From NCBI GenBank assembly GCA_024195265.1, contig JAJLRJ010000002.1, positions 19,418,307 to 19,482,306 of the forward strand: DNA of 64,000 nt, written 5' to 3'. Under the pieces are notes generated by a model. That model was not told the DNA's origin and did not search any database. It saw only the letters and a program-made list of their open reading frames with translations. The position numbers were made by a program, and so were the translations under genes. The DNA comes from Dendrophyllia cribrosa (taxonomy: Eukaryota > Cnidaria > Anthozoa > Scleractinia > Dendrophylliidae). Positions 50,101 to 58,753 of this stretch are shown here, piece by piece (position 1 is the first letter of the stretch; every line of letters starts with the position of its first letter).

Positions 50101-50938
50101 TGCTACCACACATGTTGATTAGAATAACACTTAGCTGTATTTTGCCAGTTATCGAGAAGAGATATTGAGTAAAGTGTATAATAGTATTGATTAAACAAGC
50201 ACATTAGGATTTCATACACAAACTCAAAGGATTGACTCATTTATCACACCATAATAAACGGCACCACAAGAAGCACTGAAAGGACATCAAGTAGAATCTT
50301 GATAATGCAACATTCGATAACTGGAACAGTTTTGTGTTTCCATTGACTGTTCGAGTTATCAAGATTCTACTGTAATTTAGGGCTACGTCCACAGCTAAAA
50401 AGTTAAAACACCTCACAAAAGAACTGCTCAATAACTTTCACTTTGTTGGTTGCAATTAAGGATTTCACCCAGGGGCAAAAATTAGAACCGTCTTATACAG
50501 CATAATGAACAGCTCCCTAGGAAGATCTTTCTGTCCTACAATTTTTAGGCTTTCACTCGTTCAATAATTAAGGGACCTTGTACAGCGTAGTAAACAGTAC
50601 CACAGGAAAGTACTGTTCTGTAACTTTCATTTGAATGGTCATGCTTAGAATTTTATGCCAGACTCAAAGTTTATTTGACTCAGTTTGATTTATAGAACGA
50701 AAGGATCAAAAGAAATGTATCACAATCAGTCTCTCTCTGCGTTTAAAAAGCTACTGATTGGCACCTGTCAGTCATATTCTAATGATGGTCGGTGTCCTTG
50801 TTATAGGCTGCAATCTATGGAATGGCACAAGGAATTCCAGACAGGTCCATAGTGTCTGAACTGGCATGCGGATTCCTCGACTGTATGTACAAAATCGGCA
50901 ACAACCAACCCCAAGAGAATGGAGTCCACCAGAACTAA
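24637..50938 (+). CDS. SGPL1: sphingosine-1-phosphate lyase, complete, 21 exons
   Basis: This PLP enzyme of the ER membrane cleaves sphingosine-1-phosphate to phosphoethanolamine and hexadecenal, the exit step of sphingolipid breakdown. Exons: 24637-24720, 33094-33187, 34513-34580, 35392-35475, 35683-35706, 36049-36088, 36985-37064, 39202-39256, 39866-39939, 40549-40637, 41155-41191, 41707-41778, 42010-42045, 42756-42898, 43445-43511, 45642-45707, 46168-46285, 48119-48173, 48504-48650, 49812-49932, 50807-50938. All are GT-AG and phases agree throughout; 1686 nt give 561 residues, close to the 568 of human SPL. Residues about 29-56 form the membrane segment (exon 2). Later landmarks are [76 protein letters not shown] with K349 as Schiff-base lysine, [20 protein letters not shown] and [11 protein letters not shown]. 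No key residue is missing. The nearest AATAAA downstream is at 51500; whether it is used is unknown. Confidence 0.96.
24721..26397. other. 5' part of SGPL1 intron 1
   Basis: No exon seen. At 25767 a TTAA is followed by GGTGGCTCGACTGGG, which looks like one end of a TTAA-type element, but I could not find a matching right end. Confidence 0.4.
26398..26669. mobile_element. large palindromic element, 272 bp
   Basis: AAGGGGTGAGTGGAATAAAG on the left and its complement on the right. The arms also hold CCCTAAGTGA, TTGATCAACTG-type and GTCTTGTATATGCTCAT segments, and meet in the middle at CCCAAACTGGAATAAGG. Nearly the whole element can fold into one hairpin. Confidence 0.85.
26778..27037. mobile_element. 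TIR element family C, copy 1
   Basis: The ends are ACAATAGGCGACAAAAATAG and its approximate complement, ending TATTGTCGCCTATTGT. It matches 28385-28659 almost base for base in the same orientation, apart from a small indel in the G-rich part near 26950. Confidence 0.85.
27226..27610 (+). pseudogene. decayed Tc1/mariner-type transposase fragment
   Basis: Pieces in different frames resemble the N-terminal helix-turn-helix region of Tc1/mariner transposases: [19 protein letters not shown] at about 27270, [14 protein letters not shown] at about 27440, and [19 protein letters not shown] then CRTVRRCNA at 27505-27590. In-frame stops and frameshifts make it non-functional. It lies between the two family C copies. 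Confidence 0.6.
28385..28659. mobile_element. TIR element family C, copy 2
   Basis: Same ends and interior as copy 1, with about 15 extra bases (GGATAAGGGGG region) near 28565. Confidence 0.85.
28690..29755. mobile_element. DNA transposon relic related to 13004-14262, with insertions
   Basis: It shares CTTGTAAGCAACCAC, TGGTGATTTGAATTTTTCT, GTGTTACAGTACAGCTCCAA and the right end GGTCGCTTACAGGAGGTT with the first relic but has no minisatellite. A palindromic MITE interrupts it at about 28934-29075, and further unrelated sequence follows up to about 29500. Confidence 0.55.
28934..29075. mobile_element. palindromic MITE nested in a transposon relic
   Basis: ATTACATGGCCGC with GAAATTTCTC and GTTGAAAAATATTTCA on the left; the complement follows on the right around GAGTGAGCGCAGCGAACGAG. 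Confidence 0.8.
29258..31655. repeat. large duplicated repeat, about 800-bp near-identical direct copies
   Basis: The segments 29851-30649 and 30858-31655 are close copies in the same orientation. Each contains CTGCGGAACGAGCG, a 33-bp tandem motif (CCAGAATTCACTGCGCCACG) and GTGTCGAAGACTACCGCGAG. A shorter block (TACTAATTAGCTGAGCAG) also repeats at 29345 and 30711. AACGCCCATACAG at about 29260 and its complement at about 30696 may be ends of one element. No protein is recognised in it. Confidence 0.75.
31700..33093. other. 3' part of SGPL1 intron 1
   Basis: TTAC/ACTTACTT microsatellite at about 31722-31758. The remainder has no recognisable gene or repeat. Confidence 0.5.
33482..34460. mobile_element. 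TIR DNA transposon, 979 bp, in SGPL1 intron 2
   Basis: Long inverted ends: AAAGGAGGATTTTTCAGGTA with TCCCATGA, and the exact complement ending at 34460. ACAGTG occurs just outside both ends. A frame at 34022-34417 is open for 131 codons but I recognise no transposase in it. Confidence 0.8.
34636..34659. repeat. poly-C tract
   Basis: About 23 C in SGPL1 intron 3. Similar homopolymers are poly-C at 5662-5682 and poly-G at 7650-7673. Confidence 0.9.
35016..35151. repeat. AGC/AGT trinucleotide microsatellite
   Basis: About 45 triplets, mostly AGC with blocks of AGT, in SGPL1 intron 3. It gives poly-Leu, poly-Ala and poly-Val frames that are not genes. Confidence 0.95.
37296..37456. mobile_element. 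MITE with GGGCTGTGCTCT ends
   Basis: GGGCTGTGCTCTAG on the left and CTAAGAGCACAGCC on the right. GGGCTCC recurs inside. About 160 bp in SGPL1 intron 7. Confidence 0.65.
38371..38823. mobile_element. hAT-like MITE with CCCATCCACACGTATACG ends
   Basis: CGCCCCATCCACACGTATAC and GTTTACGTTC on the left match the complement at 38785-38823. Internal GTGTGGAC and AAAACG motifs are typical of this widespread class. No clear target duplication. In SGPL1 intron 7. Confidence 0.7.
40385..40530. mobile_element. MITE family B, copy 2 (partial)
   Basis: It keeps the right half: GATTGGTTTTGATTTTG, TTTTTAGCCAATCATGAAAC and GAAAACTGCTCT. Confidence 0.6.
41485..41627. mobile_element. hairpin MITE family D, copy 1
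   Basis: CCCCGGTTGTTCAAAAGGTG and its exact complement bound a nearly perfect 143-bp palindrome of GGATAGCGCTATCC and ACTATCCAGTGGATA segments, in SGPL1 intron 11. Copies also lie at 45740 and 48907. Confidence 0.9.
42080..42283. mobile_element. TTAA MITE, minus-oriented relative of 1797-2002
   Basis: It starts TTAACCCTTTCACTTCC and carries the inverted interior of the 1797-2002 element (CTGCTGAAGAGGTTTCATTT, AGTTAGAACTACACTTCATG). The right end is degraded near CTCTTAAAG. Confidence 0.65.
43662..43835. mobile_element. palindromic MITE in SGPL1 intron 15
   Basis: AAAAAGCAAGGTCGATTCAC against GTGAATCGGCCTTGCTTTTT, with inner arms GGCACAGCCTTTCTT and AAGAAAGGCTGTGCC. Confidence 0.85.
43941..44076. 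repeat. 34-bp tandem repeat, four units
   Basis: GTTACATGACCATGATAGCT and ATGTGACCAAAATG, four times with one or two changes, preceded by a partial unit. In SGPL1 intron 15. Confidence 0.9.
44384..45028. repeat. 66-bp satellite, about 10 units, with higher-order structure
   Basis: The unit begins CAGCTCACCCAGCTAGTGAA and includes GTAGAGTGGGTGCACAA and ATGATTTTCCATGCA. Units 1-3 are three different variants that recur in the same order as units 4-6, giving a 198-bp higher-order repeat. Units 7-10 are more mixed. Because 66 is 22 codons, the minus strand stays open for 239 codons without being a gene. Confidence 0.95.
45740..45884. mobile_element. hairpin MITE family D, copy 2
   Basis: GCCCGGTTGTACAAAAGGTG to CCTTTTGAACAACCGGGGCC; the same inner ACTATCCAGCGGATAA arms. 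In SGPL1 intron 16, just after exon 16. Confidence 0.9.
46934..47597. mobile_element. TTAA-flanked element with GGACGTTCGCG ends
   Basis: TTAAGGACGTTCGCG at 46934 and the exact complement ending at 47597. The subterminal block AAAAAAATCTGTCTTGTAGA recurs at about 47170 and 47555. About 660 bp, no coding capacity, in SGPL1 intron 17. Confidence 0.75.
48907..49324. mobile_element. hairpin MITE family D, copy 3, split by insertion
   Basis: Left half ATTGTTCAAT with CACTATCCAGTGGATA; right half CTTTATCCATTGAATAAA, GGCACTATCCA and TTTTGTACAACCAGGG. The halves are separated by the TTAA element at 48962-49251. More diverged than the other two copies. Confidence 0.75.
48962..49251. mobile_element. 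TTAA element nested in family D MITE
   Basis: AGGGACACAGTCC and GGACAGTGTCCCT ends inside TTAA at 48958-48961 and 49252-49255. Related to the sequence at 51596-51993. Confidence 0.75.
49322..49440. mobile_element. short palindromic MITE
   Basis: GGATCAATTCAATAAAC with TACAAGTGTA arms on the left, the complement on the right, and a loop at about 49375-49388. It abuts the family D copy. Confidence 0.8.
49502..49782. mobile_element. MITE family B, copy 3
   Basis: AGAGCAGTTTTTACTTGAGT to ATTGAAAACCGCTCT, with CTGGCCAATCACAACAG and TGATTGGTCGAGAAAGTGG inside. It ends 30 bp before SGPL1 exon 20. Confidence 0.8.
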
Positions 50939-51595
50939 ATATAATTGTCACTTCTGTGATGAGTTGAAATTGTTTGAAAAGGTCATTGCTAGCATGGTTA
51001 GGATATTTCTCTATTTGTGACAGTCGGTGTATGGTCACATATACATGTATTTGCGTGACTTGGTGTCGTATATTTCAACTGAGTCAGGCATACATGTGCT
51101 GTTGCGTGACTTGGTCTCATGCAATATAAATGATTAACAGTTGGAAAGGTCGTTTTTAGTATTACCCAGTTCAGTTTAACAAAAACCTGGCCATTTGTGG
51201 GGAGAAGTGCTGAAAGACACAAGTGAAAATGAATGAAAATGAAAAGACACCAAAAGACTACTTTATAACAAAATCTGTCTGCCAGCTGGTAAAGATTTTT
51301 GCATGCAAATTGTATACTCAAGACGCTCCTGCCCTTTTGTTGAATATTGATTAACTAAATAATGGCTGAAAATGACACTATCTTCCCATTTGACAGCAAA
51401 AATTGAGTTAATTTGTTTTTGCTTTTCTTGCAAAATGAATTGCCTAAAAAGCAAAATAGATCAGTGCCAGGTAATGGAAGACATTCTTATTTTATTGGTA
51501 ATAAATTGGCAAAGAACTCTGTCTTTTCTCTTTTGATTAAAATTCAGTTACTATATCACAAACGTGATCAAGGAATTGACAAAGCTCGCGTTTTT

Positions 51596-51993
51596 AATTA
51601 CACTGTCCCGGCTGAAATATATTGTTTTCATGATTATGGCCAAAAGCTTGCTTTAGCTTGCTTTATTTTCTTAAAATAGAAAGAAAAATCGCCTTAAAGT
51701 GATAAACACGAAGAAATGTGAACTAAAAAGACAAAATAACGACTTAAAAACTCAAACATTTCACCAGAATGGAAACTTTGATTTCTTGACCGCCTGTCAC
51801 GAAATCAAATTTGATGAACTGTAATCCACTTCCATCCTTGTAATCCTTCACGTTTTCTCCAAACTACTTCTTCTGTTTTTCTCTATAGAATCTTTTTATC
51901 CCATTTAGTGGTATATTTGGTGGCATTTGACGATATGACATTGAAATTAAGTAAGCAAAATTCTGTTATTCCGGCAGGGCTGTGGCCCTTTAA
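51596..51993. mobile_element. diverged relative of the nested TTAA element
   Basis: CACTGTCCCGGCTGAAAT on the left and GCAGGGCTGTGGCCCTTTAA on the right. The interior shares CATGATTATGGCC, GACCGCCTGTCAC and GAACTGTAATCCAC with 48962-49251. Confidence 0.6.
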
Positions 51994-52604
51994 ACCATAT
52001 TAGCAAGTAACGTATTTGCAAAAAAGCAACGAAGCTCGTATTATTGGCTAGATTTTATTATTAATATTATTACCTCGTTATTTTTTATTGTGCTAGCTAT
52101 TATAAAGTATTTAGTTTAATACAGAATGAGTCACTATAATATAAAATTAATATAATGCATGTTTTGTTATCACACTCACTGCCTTTGTTTTATCCCGGGC
52201 TGGTCCTAGGGTGTCCCAAACGCTTGCGTTTGAACACAACTTGGTTACAAAATTGATCAAAACGTAATTTTGTCCTGAGTATTTACAATTGTTTACATTT
52301 ATTCTGTTCCTTATGCCTTTGTTGGAATTCGTGTTTGTTTGTTTTTTTATCTTAGCCATTACTGATTCTTTCACTGCCACGGCAGGCTAAGTTTAAACTT
52401 ACAAACTTTTGACATGCAAACGGTTCTAAAAGATACTTTTACTCAGTTCCTTTCATCACAGTAGAGTATTTCATCCACAGACTGTTCAAATATATATGAG
52501 ATTAACTGATGAGTGGACCGACATCATGTCGCTCTACGAAACAGATTTGTGTTAAAATCTATCTGCTCGCAAACTGAATAGTTCGTATATTGATTTATAT
52601 ATAT

Positions 52605-52887
52605 AGAGCAGTTTTCAATTGAGTGTCAAAAGTAATTACACAATTGCTTTGGTTTTTAATTGCTACGCTTTGTGATTGGCTAAAAAATCTCGCGTCACTT
52701 TCCGACCAATCAGAAGTAAAACCAAAACTAATCGTGACTTGCTCGCACACGTTTTCCCGCGCTTGGCGCCGGCGACATGTAATTGCTTCGAGCTCTGATT
52801 GGTTCATTGGATTGTTTACGACTGCTGTGATTGGTCAGAGAAATTACTTTGGTTTTGGTTTTACGACACTCAAATGAAAACTGCTCT
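52605..52887. mobile_element. MITE family B, copy 4
   Basis: Perfect ends AGAGCAGTTTTCAATTGAGT and the complement. Inverted relative to the copy at 49502. It has the GTGATTGG and CCAATCAG pairs. Confidence 0.85.
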
Positions 52888-52895
52888 CTCTATAT

Positions 52896-53066
52896 ATATA
52901 TATGTTGTGGTTCAAATTTTTCTTTGGTTCAATTTTTTTTAAACCAGTTTGATTTTTGTTTTCCTTTGTCTCAGAATATGATAATGAATTTGAGACAAAG
53001 GAAAATAAAAATTAAACTGGTTTGAAAATTTTCAAACCAAAGAAAAATTTGAACCACAACATATAT
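52896..53066. mobile_element. hairpin MITE family A, copy 6
   Basis: Almost the same sequence as 3453-3620, inserted in a TA microsatellite directly after family B copy 4. Confidence 0.85.
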
Positions 53067-53343
53067 ACACCTAATTGAAGAAACGTTGACCCGTGCCGAA
53101 AAGCATAAACCATGAACGATGAAACCGAATGGGATTCTGGGTAGGCAGCATTGTCAAGCTTAGTAATATATCAAGATATTTTGTTTGTTTGAGACATTTT
53201 GGAACATGATTTATGCATCCTGTGTTAATATAATGTGTATCCTGTCAGACGAAGATTAATTTTTCCAATTTTCCATAAACCTTTGGGTCGCAACGTTCAT
53301 GGTTTATGCTTTTTATCCGACGTTTCTTCAATTTGGTGTATAT
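53063..53343. mobile_element. MITE with TATACACC ends
   Basis: TACACCTAATTGAAGAAACG with AAGCATAAACCATGAACG on the left; the complement closes at 53343. It directly follows hairpin copy 6. Confidence 0.75.
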
Positions 53344-53828
53344 ATACCTTATACAGCACAATAAACAGTACCACAGGAAAGTACTGTCAGTAGCTTAGGG
53401 TTTCATCCACAGACTCAAAAGTTAGAACTGCCTTGTAAAGCATAGTACACAGTACCACAGAAAAGTACTAGTTTGTAGCTTTCATTTGAATGCTCAGTTT
53501 CATCAACAGACTAAAAAATTTTACAACTATGAATTAAAGTTTTTTAAATTTCATATGCCATAAGGGGGGATTTATAGGAGTTTGTAGTGTGATAGAATTC
53601 TAATGATTATAGCTAATACAAAATAAATCCGTAAAAACGTTTTAATTCCTTCACGTATTTCTCTATTTTGTCATTGGTCAGTATTGGTCACTTGGTTCTC
53701 TCAATCATCATGTTCATTCATTGATGATTGTACAATGAAACGTGTTACTTCATGCGCTTGTCACGTTTTGGACAAAAGAAAAATTTACCGTTATGCTAAC
53801 GCAAATGGATTTTAATAGCTGGATATAA

Positions 53829-54100
53829 CTGCAGAAATCATTCTGGGTGAGATTTGTGATTCTCGCAGTGTGCTCTCAACTTAAGCAGTTGAAAAAGCAA
53901 CCTGAAAAAAATTCAGAACTCACAATTGACCATCTATCCATGTGACTTGATAGCTCAGTGGATAGAGCATTGCACCGGTATCGCAAGGTCATGGGTTCGA
54001 ATCCCGTTCAAGCCTGAATTTTTTTTCATGTTGCTTTTTCAACTGCTTAAGTTGAGAGCACACTGCGAGGATCACAAATCTCACTCATATCTATCCGCAG
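53829..54100. mobile_element. tRNA-headed SINE inside long inverted arms
   Basis: A tRNA-like head (53944-54015) contains TAGCTCAGTGGATAGAGCA as A-box/D-arm and GGGTTCGAATCCCG as B-box/T-arm. It is followed by GCCTGAATTTTTTTTCAT. Arms of about 80 bp flank it: GTGTGCTCTCAACTTAAGCA on the left and the complement on the right, extending to GAGATTTGTGAT. The left arm also carries CAATTGACC, part of the SINE body seen at 6280. The simplest reading is two SINE-type sequences head to head. Confidence 0.75.
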
Positions 54101-54607
54101 TTCAAATATATGATTTTCGTGTATTCACATTCATAGAGATAATTCTTGAAGAAATCGTACGTGAACTTTCAAGTTCTTCTGTATCGCTGTTTTTTAACTG
54201 ATGAACGAGCAAAATGGATGAGCAAAACCATTACAAACACGCTTTGTAATTCGTTTAGTTTTATTTTCTGTTGAGTTTGCTTTTTTTGTTTTTAATGAGT
54301 AGCATTTTGTGTTTAATCTATTAAGAGCTTTCTGTGCTGCAAAGCCAAACGAATGTGAAATACATAGCTGTGTTTTTTATTTTATTGTCATCATTGTTGT
54401 TGGTTTTTGGGAGTTCACTTTTATAATAACCCTTTTAGTCTCGGCAATGTCACGGGGATTCTAGTAAGCACATCGAAGCTGAGGAGTGAAATCAATAAGT
54501 TTTGACTAAATTGGCAGATTCTTTCCGAGTCGCAAGACGCGGGAGACGCGCCGGGGGGGGGGGAGGAGGAGGGAGATAGACACGGAACGAGAGAAGCGCG
54601 AGGGAAG

Positions 54608-54730
54608 TGCGATCAGGCGCTCGTTTTCTTTTTCGGAGCGCGAGTGCGCGAAAGTCGGCGGAAAGGCGCTTTTTTCTTCCCTCTTCGCGCTCCTCCGACT
54701 CGCTCCGAAAACAAAGCGCCTGATCGCAGG
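54608..54730. repeat. GC-rich palindrome
   Basis: GCGATCAGGCGCTCGTTTTC and TCGGAGCG on the left; CGCTCCGAAAACAAAGCGCC and TGATCGC on the right. It lies in a GC-rich block (54530-54770) unlike its surroundings. Probably a MITE or the end of one. Confidence 0.65.
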
Positions 54731-54770
54731 TTAATAGCGCATAGCGCCCCCCCGGCCTCCTCGACCGTGC

Positions 54771-55629
54771 TTCAGCTCGTTAATTGAGAGACGACTGGGG
54801 ACGAGTCAGATCCCTTGGAGCCAGAAGAGAGTAAAATCTGCAAAGGACCGCAAACGATAATGCTGTAAACAATACGTAGGAACTATGAAAGATCTTATCA
54901 GCCAAAAATAATGAACAGACATAACAATAAACTGCAAGGCTGATCGATCTGACTATGTAAAAAAGTTGACTTTGCGAGCCACACCAATACGACTGAAACC
55001 AATAAAGTAGGGTAGCAACCGTGGACAGCCGTTTCGCTCTTATTGGAGCTCATCAACACGATATAGCAAACTAAACATAGAAAACACGGCTGCAAGAATG
55101 CAGGCGTGAATAGATTACACAATGACCCGTTCACCATACCAGGTTCCGTATCTTGGAACTAACTTGTCACCCGAATCACGAGTGCCACATCACGTGTTCC
55201 CGGGAACAAGGAGTCCCAAAATGTCAATGGTGTCTCGCAAAGAAAAATGTACATGCCAATAAAAAGCGATGGTCCCACACAGAGCGGTTGGACTCCCGAG
55301 TTGCATCTACGACTATACTTGCAAAATCCTAATGGACATACCTACAGCAAGTTTCAGTGCAAAACTGTGAAATGTAAGCAATAGTGCAAACAAAAATGCC
55401 GTTATTTGTCTCGTCACGCGACGCTCCTCCTCACTAACCCTTTGTACCAAGGCAAAATTTATTCTGCGTGATCCCCGTCAGTTTCAAATAAGTCTCCTCG
55501 GGCTACCCCGCACGGGTTTAGTTGTCACACTTGTGCGCATTTGAAAAAAACTAAGTACTAGTAGATGTCAAGAGCGGTTTTGGTGTGGTTTCTGGGCGAT
55601 AATTTGTTAGTTATTTCTACAGAAACACA
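54771..55629. other. upstream region of PCYOX1
   Basis: No gene seen. The last few hundred bases are less AT-rich and contain CACGTG at 55191, so this probably holds the PCYOX1 promoter and 5' UTR. Confidence 0.4.
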
Positions 55630-55954
55630 ATGTTTAGAGCTTTAGGTTTTGGCTTAAGCACCAGTATTCTCTTTATTCCAACTCTAATTCTCACAAGACA
55701 TCGCTCAGTTAGCGCGGCCGAGCGAACCTCGCATCCTAACATCGCCATTATTGGAGCGGGCATTGGAGGTTCAAGTTGTTCTCACTTCATTCGCGAACTC
55801 TTTGGATCGCAGGCGAGCATCGATGTTTTTGAAGCGTCTGATAGAATCGGAGGAAGGTTGGACACCGTGCAATTTGCTGGCAAAAAGTTTGAATCTGGAG
55901 GATCTATAATTCATCCGGACAACAAATACATGGGAGATTTCGTAAAGCTCCTTG
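55630..55954 (+). CDS. PCYOX1: prenylcysteine oxidase, first coding exon
   Basis: Prenylcysteine oxidase is a lysosomal flavoprotein that oxidises the thioether bond of farnesyl- or geranylgeranyl-cysteine left from prenylated proteins. The exon gives 108 codons plus one base and ends at a consensus donor (G then gtaagt). Residues about 1-30 are hydrophobic and suit a signal sequence. IAIIGAGIGGSS (about residue 38) is the FAD dinucleotide-binding loop; VFEASDRIGGRLDT and FESGGSIIHPDNKYM match the family's second FAD contact and its GGSVIHP block. Human PCYOX1 has about 505 residues, so roughly 400 remain. I did not find the next exons up to 64000: the intron holds repeats and then a LINE. 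It could be PCYOX1L; the exon alone cannot decide. A CACGTG E-box lies upstream at 55191. Confidence 0.85.
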
Positions 55955-56099
55955 GTAAGTAAGACGACTTAAATAGCTTTCGGTATGTAATTTTGTAAGA
56001 CGTGGAATTTGATGAAATTTGTTCCACGAAAAATTCTTTAATTGCGGAAAAAAGTAACATTTTGATCTTCTTTTAACGAAAATTAAAAAAGACAAACTA

Positions 56100-56720
56100 C
56101 AGTGGAACCTCGATTTAACGAACCTCTATTTACGAAGTCCTCGATATAGGGATGATATCTGTTTACAAACATTCTTTTTGTTATTCAAATGTGCCAGCCA
56201 CTGGAACAAAAGAACCCTTTGTTTCGGCAGCCAATAAGGCTCTGGTTGGCACATTAATAACAATTGGTGACGTCATTGATATCTTCCCTATAACGAACGA
56301 TATTCTATGTCCCGGCCAAAGTCACTGTAAAATGTAGTGTATGGAATAGAACCTCGATATAACGAACATAATCCGGAAGCTCAAACAGAAAAACGAGAAA
56401 GAAAGAGAAAGTGTCGTTTTTTTGTAAACAAAAGCTGCGCGTCTGCTCAAAAGTGAAAATAATTGCTACTGAAAGCCACCATGCTTTAAATGAATTGCAT
56501 CTCAAAACACAGCACTTCTGGGCAACGAAAATTGCATTGAATTGCGTGACAGAAGTCACCTGTGTTACAAATCAATCATTAACTATGACCTTGATGTAAC
56601 GAACATTTTAGTCGTTTCCCCTCAAGTTCGTTATATCGAGGTTTTCAATATAACGAACCCTCGATTTAACGAACAAATTTGGCCAGTTCCCAGCGACTTC
56701 GTTAAATCGAGGTTCTACTG
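56100..56720. mobile_element. pogo/Tigger-like non-autonomous element in PCYOX1 intron 1
   Basis: CAGTGGAACCTCGATTTAAC and GTTAAATCGAGGTTCTACTG, flanked by TA on both sides. Internal ATAACGAAC and GTTATATCGAGG repeats. Related in ends to 331-1274, but the interior differs. Confidence 0.8.
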
Positions 56721-56724
56721 TAGA

Positions 56725-57880
56725 TGAAAATAGCACTTCGTTTGCGATTGCGTGACGCTTTGTCAAATATAGATGGTTTTAAAATCGATGAAAATCGATA
56801 TCATTCAGTAACAATAATATTGATGTCAATTAATCGATTCATATTGGAAATCAATGACCAATCGATTATGGAAAATTTTGGGACTTCTTTAACAAGATCG
56901 ATTGTCATCGATTCTCATTGATTTTTTTCCAATTGGATCGATTCTTATTACTGGTATATCAACTTTTTTAGCAAGTCTTAAAAGTGATCAATAACTCAAT
57001 TATTCATTCTTGTGCTGTAATGACTTAATGTCTACGATGTCATGCAGTAAAAACAATGTTATATAGAAATGGTGCAAGGTTTGCACTAGCATACAACTAC
57101 AAGGCACTCAAAAAATACAAAGGTAAAAGTGTTATTATGCACAACATAACGTAAACTAAACCTGCAAAGAAATGACACTTATAAATATCAAATTAACCCA
57201 TTCGCTCCTACACCGGCCAAAACCGGCCGTACAATACTCCACTGCTTTAAAAAATTGCAACTTTCTCAATCGCGCGAACATTGCCCTAACTAGCAGTTCT
57301 GAGCATTGACTAGAAAGTCCCTCAAATTGAGATACCCAATAAACACAAAAAAGTCAGCGATTTTTGCAGAATATCAGCGTTTGAATTTGGACAATAACAA
57401 AAATGACCGTTTTTAACGTCATAGAAAAACAACAAAAATCACGTTTTTGCCTTTAGTTTTTTTTATTCAAATCATCATGGCAAACCCAAAAGTCAACATT
57501 CACAGCAAAATTCAGTCCTAGTCCTAGCTTAGCAGTGAATTTTTTTGCCCTTATTCGTTGCTCGGGCCGAGCTCTAGCCTCTCGTTCTAATGCATACTGA
57601 CCTTGCCTCGATTTTCAATATCACCACCGCACTGCATGCTGGGAAAAAGCCAAAAATTTTTACAGGGCTCGATTCTTTCCGCACACATTTCATATTTATA
57701 CTAAGTCCACAGCCACTCCGACCCACCGCCGAAATTTCGCGCTTGTTGTATTCTCCTGTGGTCGCAACTTCCAAAATATGCCGCGGTAGGTCGAGAAATT
57801 CATCCAGAGTCGAGTCCCAAAGCCACTTCGTTTCCAGGCGGCCATTTTTCCAGTTCAACGAGCAACGAGCCAAATTCGTA
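56725..57880. other. AT-rich PCYOX1 intron or flank
   Basis: An ATCGAT-rich patch at 56770-56945 has ATCGATT in many short copies. At 57192 TTAACCCATTCGCTCC looks like the left end of a CCCTTTC-type TTAA element; its right end was not found. No exon of PCYOX1 recognised. Confidence 0.4.
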
Positions 57881-57884
57881 AACG

Positions 57885-58290
57885 AAGTACAACACCTGGA
57901 TCAAATTTTGCTCCTGAGCAACCGAGCTCCGTTTATAGTCATCGAGCTCAATTTACCAATCGACGTCGATTACTTATCGAGCTCGAATCGTGGGGTAGTA
58001 ATCGAGCTCAGTTTCATGAAATCGAGCACGAAACCATCAGTCACTGGGAAAATAGCAATCGAGCTCGAAAACGTTTTGAGCTCGATTTGTTAGTGGACTA
58101 TCCAGTTACCGAGCTCGATTACAAATCAGTCACCGGGAAAATAGCAATCGAGCTCGAAAACATTTTGAGCTCGATTTGTTGGTGGACTATCCAGTTACCG
58201 AGCTCGATTACAATCGTGCACCATTGTCCTCGTCGTACACGGCCAGTAAACGACCTCGATTAAATTCGAGCTCGAAAGCTGGTCTAGAGA
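57885..58290. repeat. GAGCTCGATT-rich array with tandem duplication
   Basis: ATCGAGCTC or its complement GAGCTCGAT occurs over a dozen times. A block of about 84 bp (CACTGGGAAAATAGCAATCG to GTTACCGAGCTCGATTAC) is present twice in tandem at about 58040-58125 and 58124-58210. Confidence 0.8.
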
Positions 58291-58300
58291 CTATTTTTCC

Positions 58301-58307
58301 GGGGGGT

Positions 58308-58369
<62 letters not shown>

Positions 58370-58753
58370 GAAGGAGGTGAATTCGAGCTCGAAAGAACAC
58401 AGTCCCTAATATGTCAAGTTATTGAGCTCGGATTGATTTTTCCGAATGTGGAAAATGGGGGCTCCCTGTAACAACAAAATGAAACAAAGTGAAACAAAAA
58501 TGAAACAAAAATGGACAAAAGAAAACTTACCACTTCCCCTTTTCTTGCATCCTTGTGTCTATTGTATAGTTTATAGATTTTCTGTAAGTATAATTCGTTC
58601 TCACGCTCGCGCAAAATCTTCAGACCCAGATCCCTCTCCAAATTGCAACTCTACATTCAGAAAAATCAATCCGAGCTCAATAACTTGACATATTAGGGAC
58701 TGTGTTCTTTCGAGCTCGAATTCACCTCCTTCTCCCCCCCCCCCCCCCCCCCC
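58301..58753. repeat. inverted duplication bounded by poly-G and poly-C
   Basis: A tract of 68 bases, all G but one, at 58301-58368 leads into GAGAAGGAGGTGAATTCGAG, AACACAGTCCCTAATATG and so on to GATTGATTTTTC. The exact complement returns at 58654-58733 and ends in 20 C (58734-58753). The spacer is about 205 bp and includes AATGAAACAAA repeats. Confidence 0.85.

Noticed and set aside
53944..54015. functional tRNA gene
   Set aside because: The anticodon loop would have C instead of T at position 33, the last anticodon-stem pair is A/C, and the acceptor stem is poor; the body after it is SINE-like.
57050..57150. short frame LYRNGARFALAYNYKALKKY as PCYOX1 exon 2
   Set aside because: It does not match the family after GGSIIHP, and no acceptor or donor gives the right phase.
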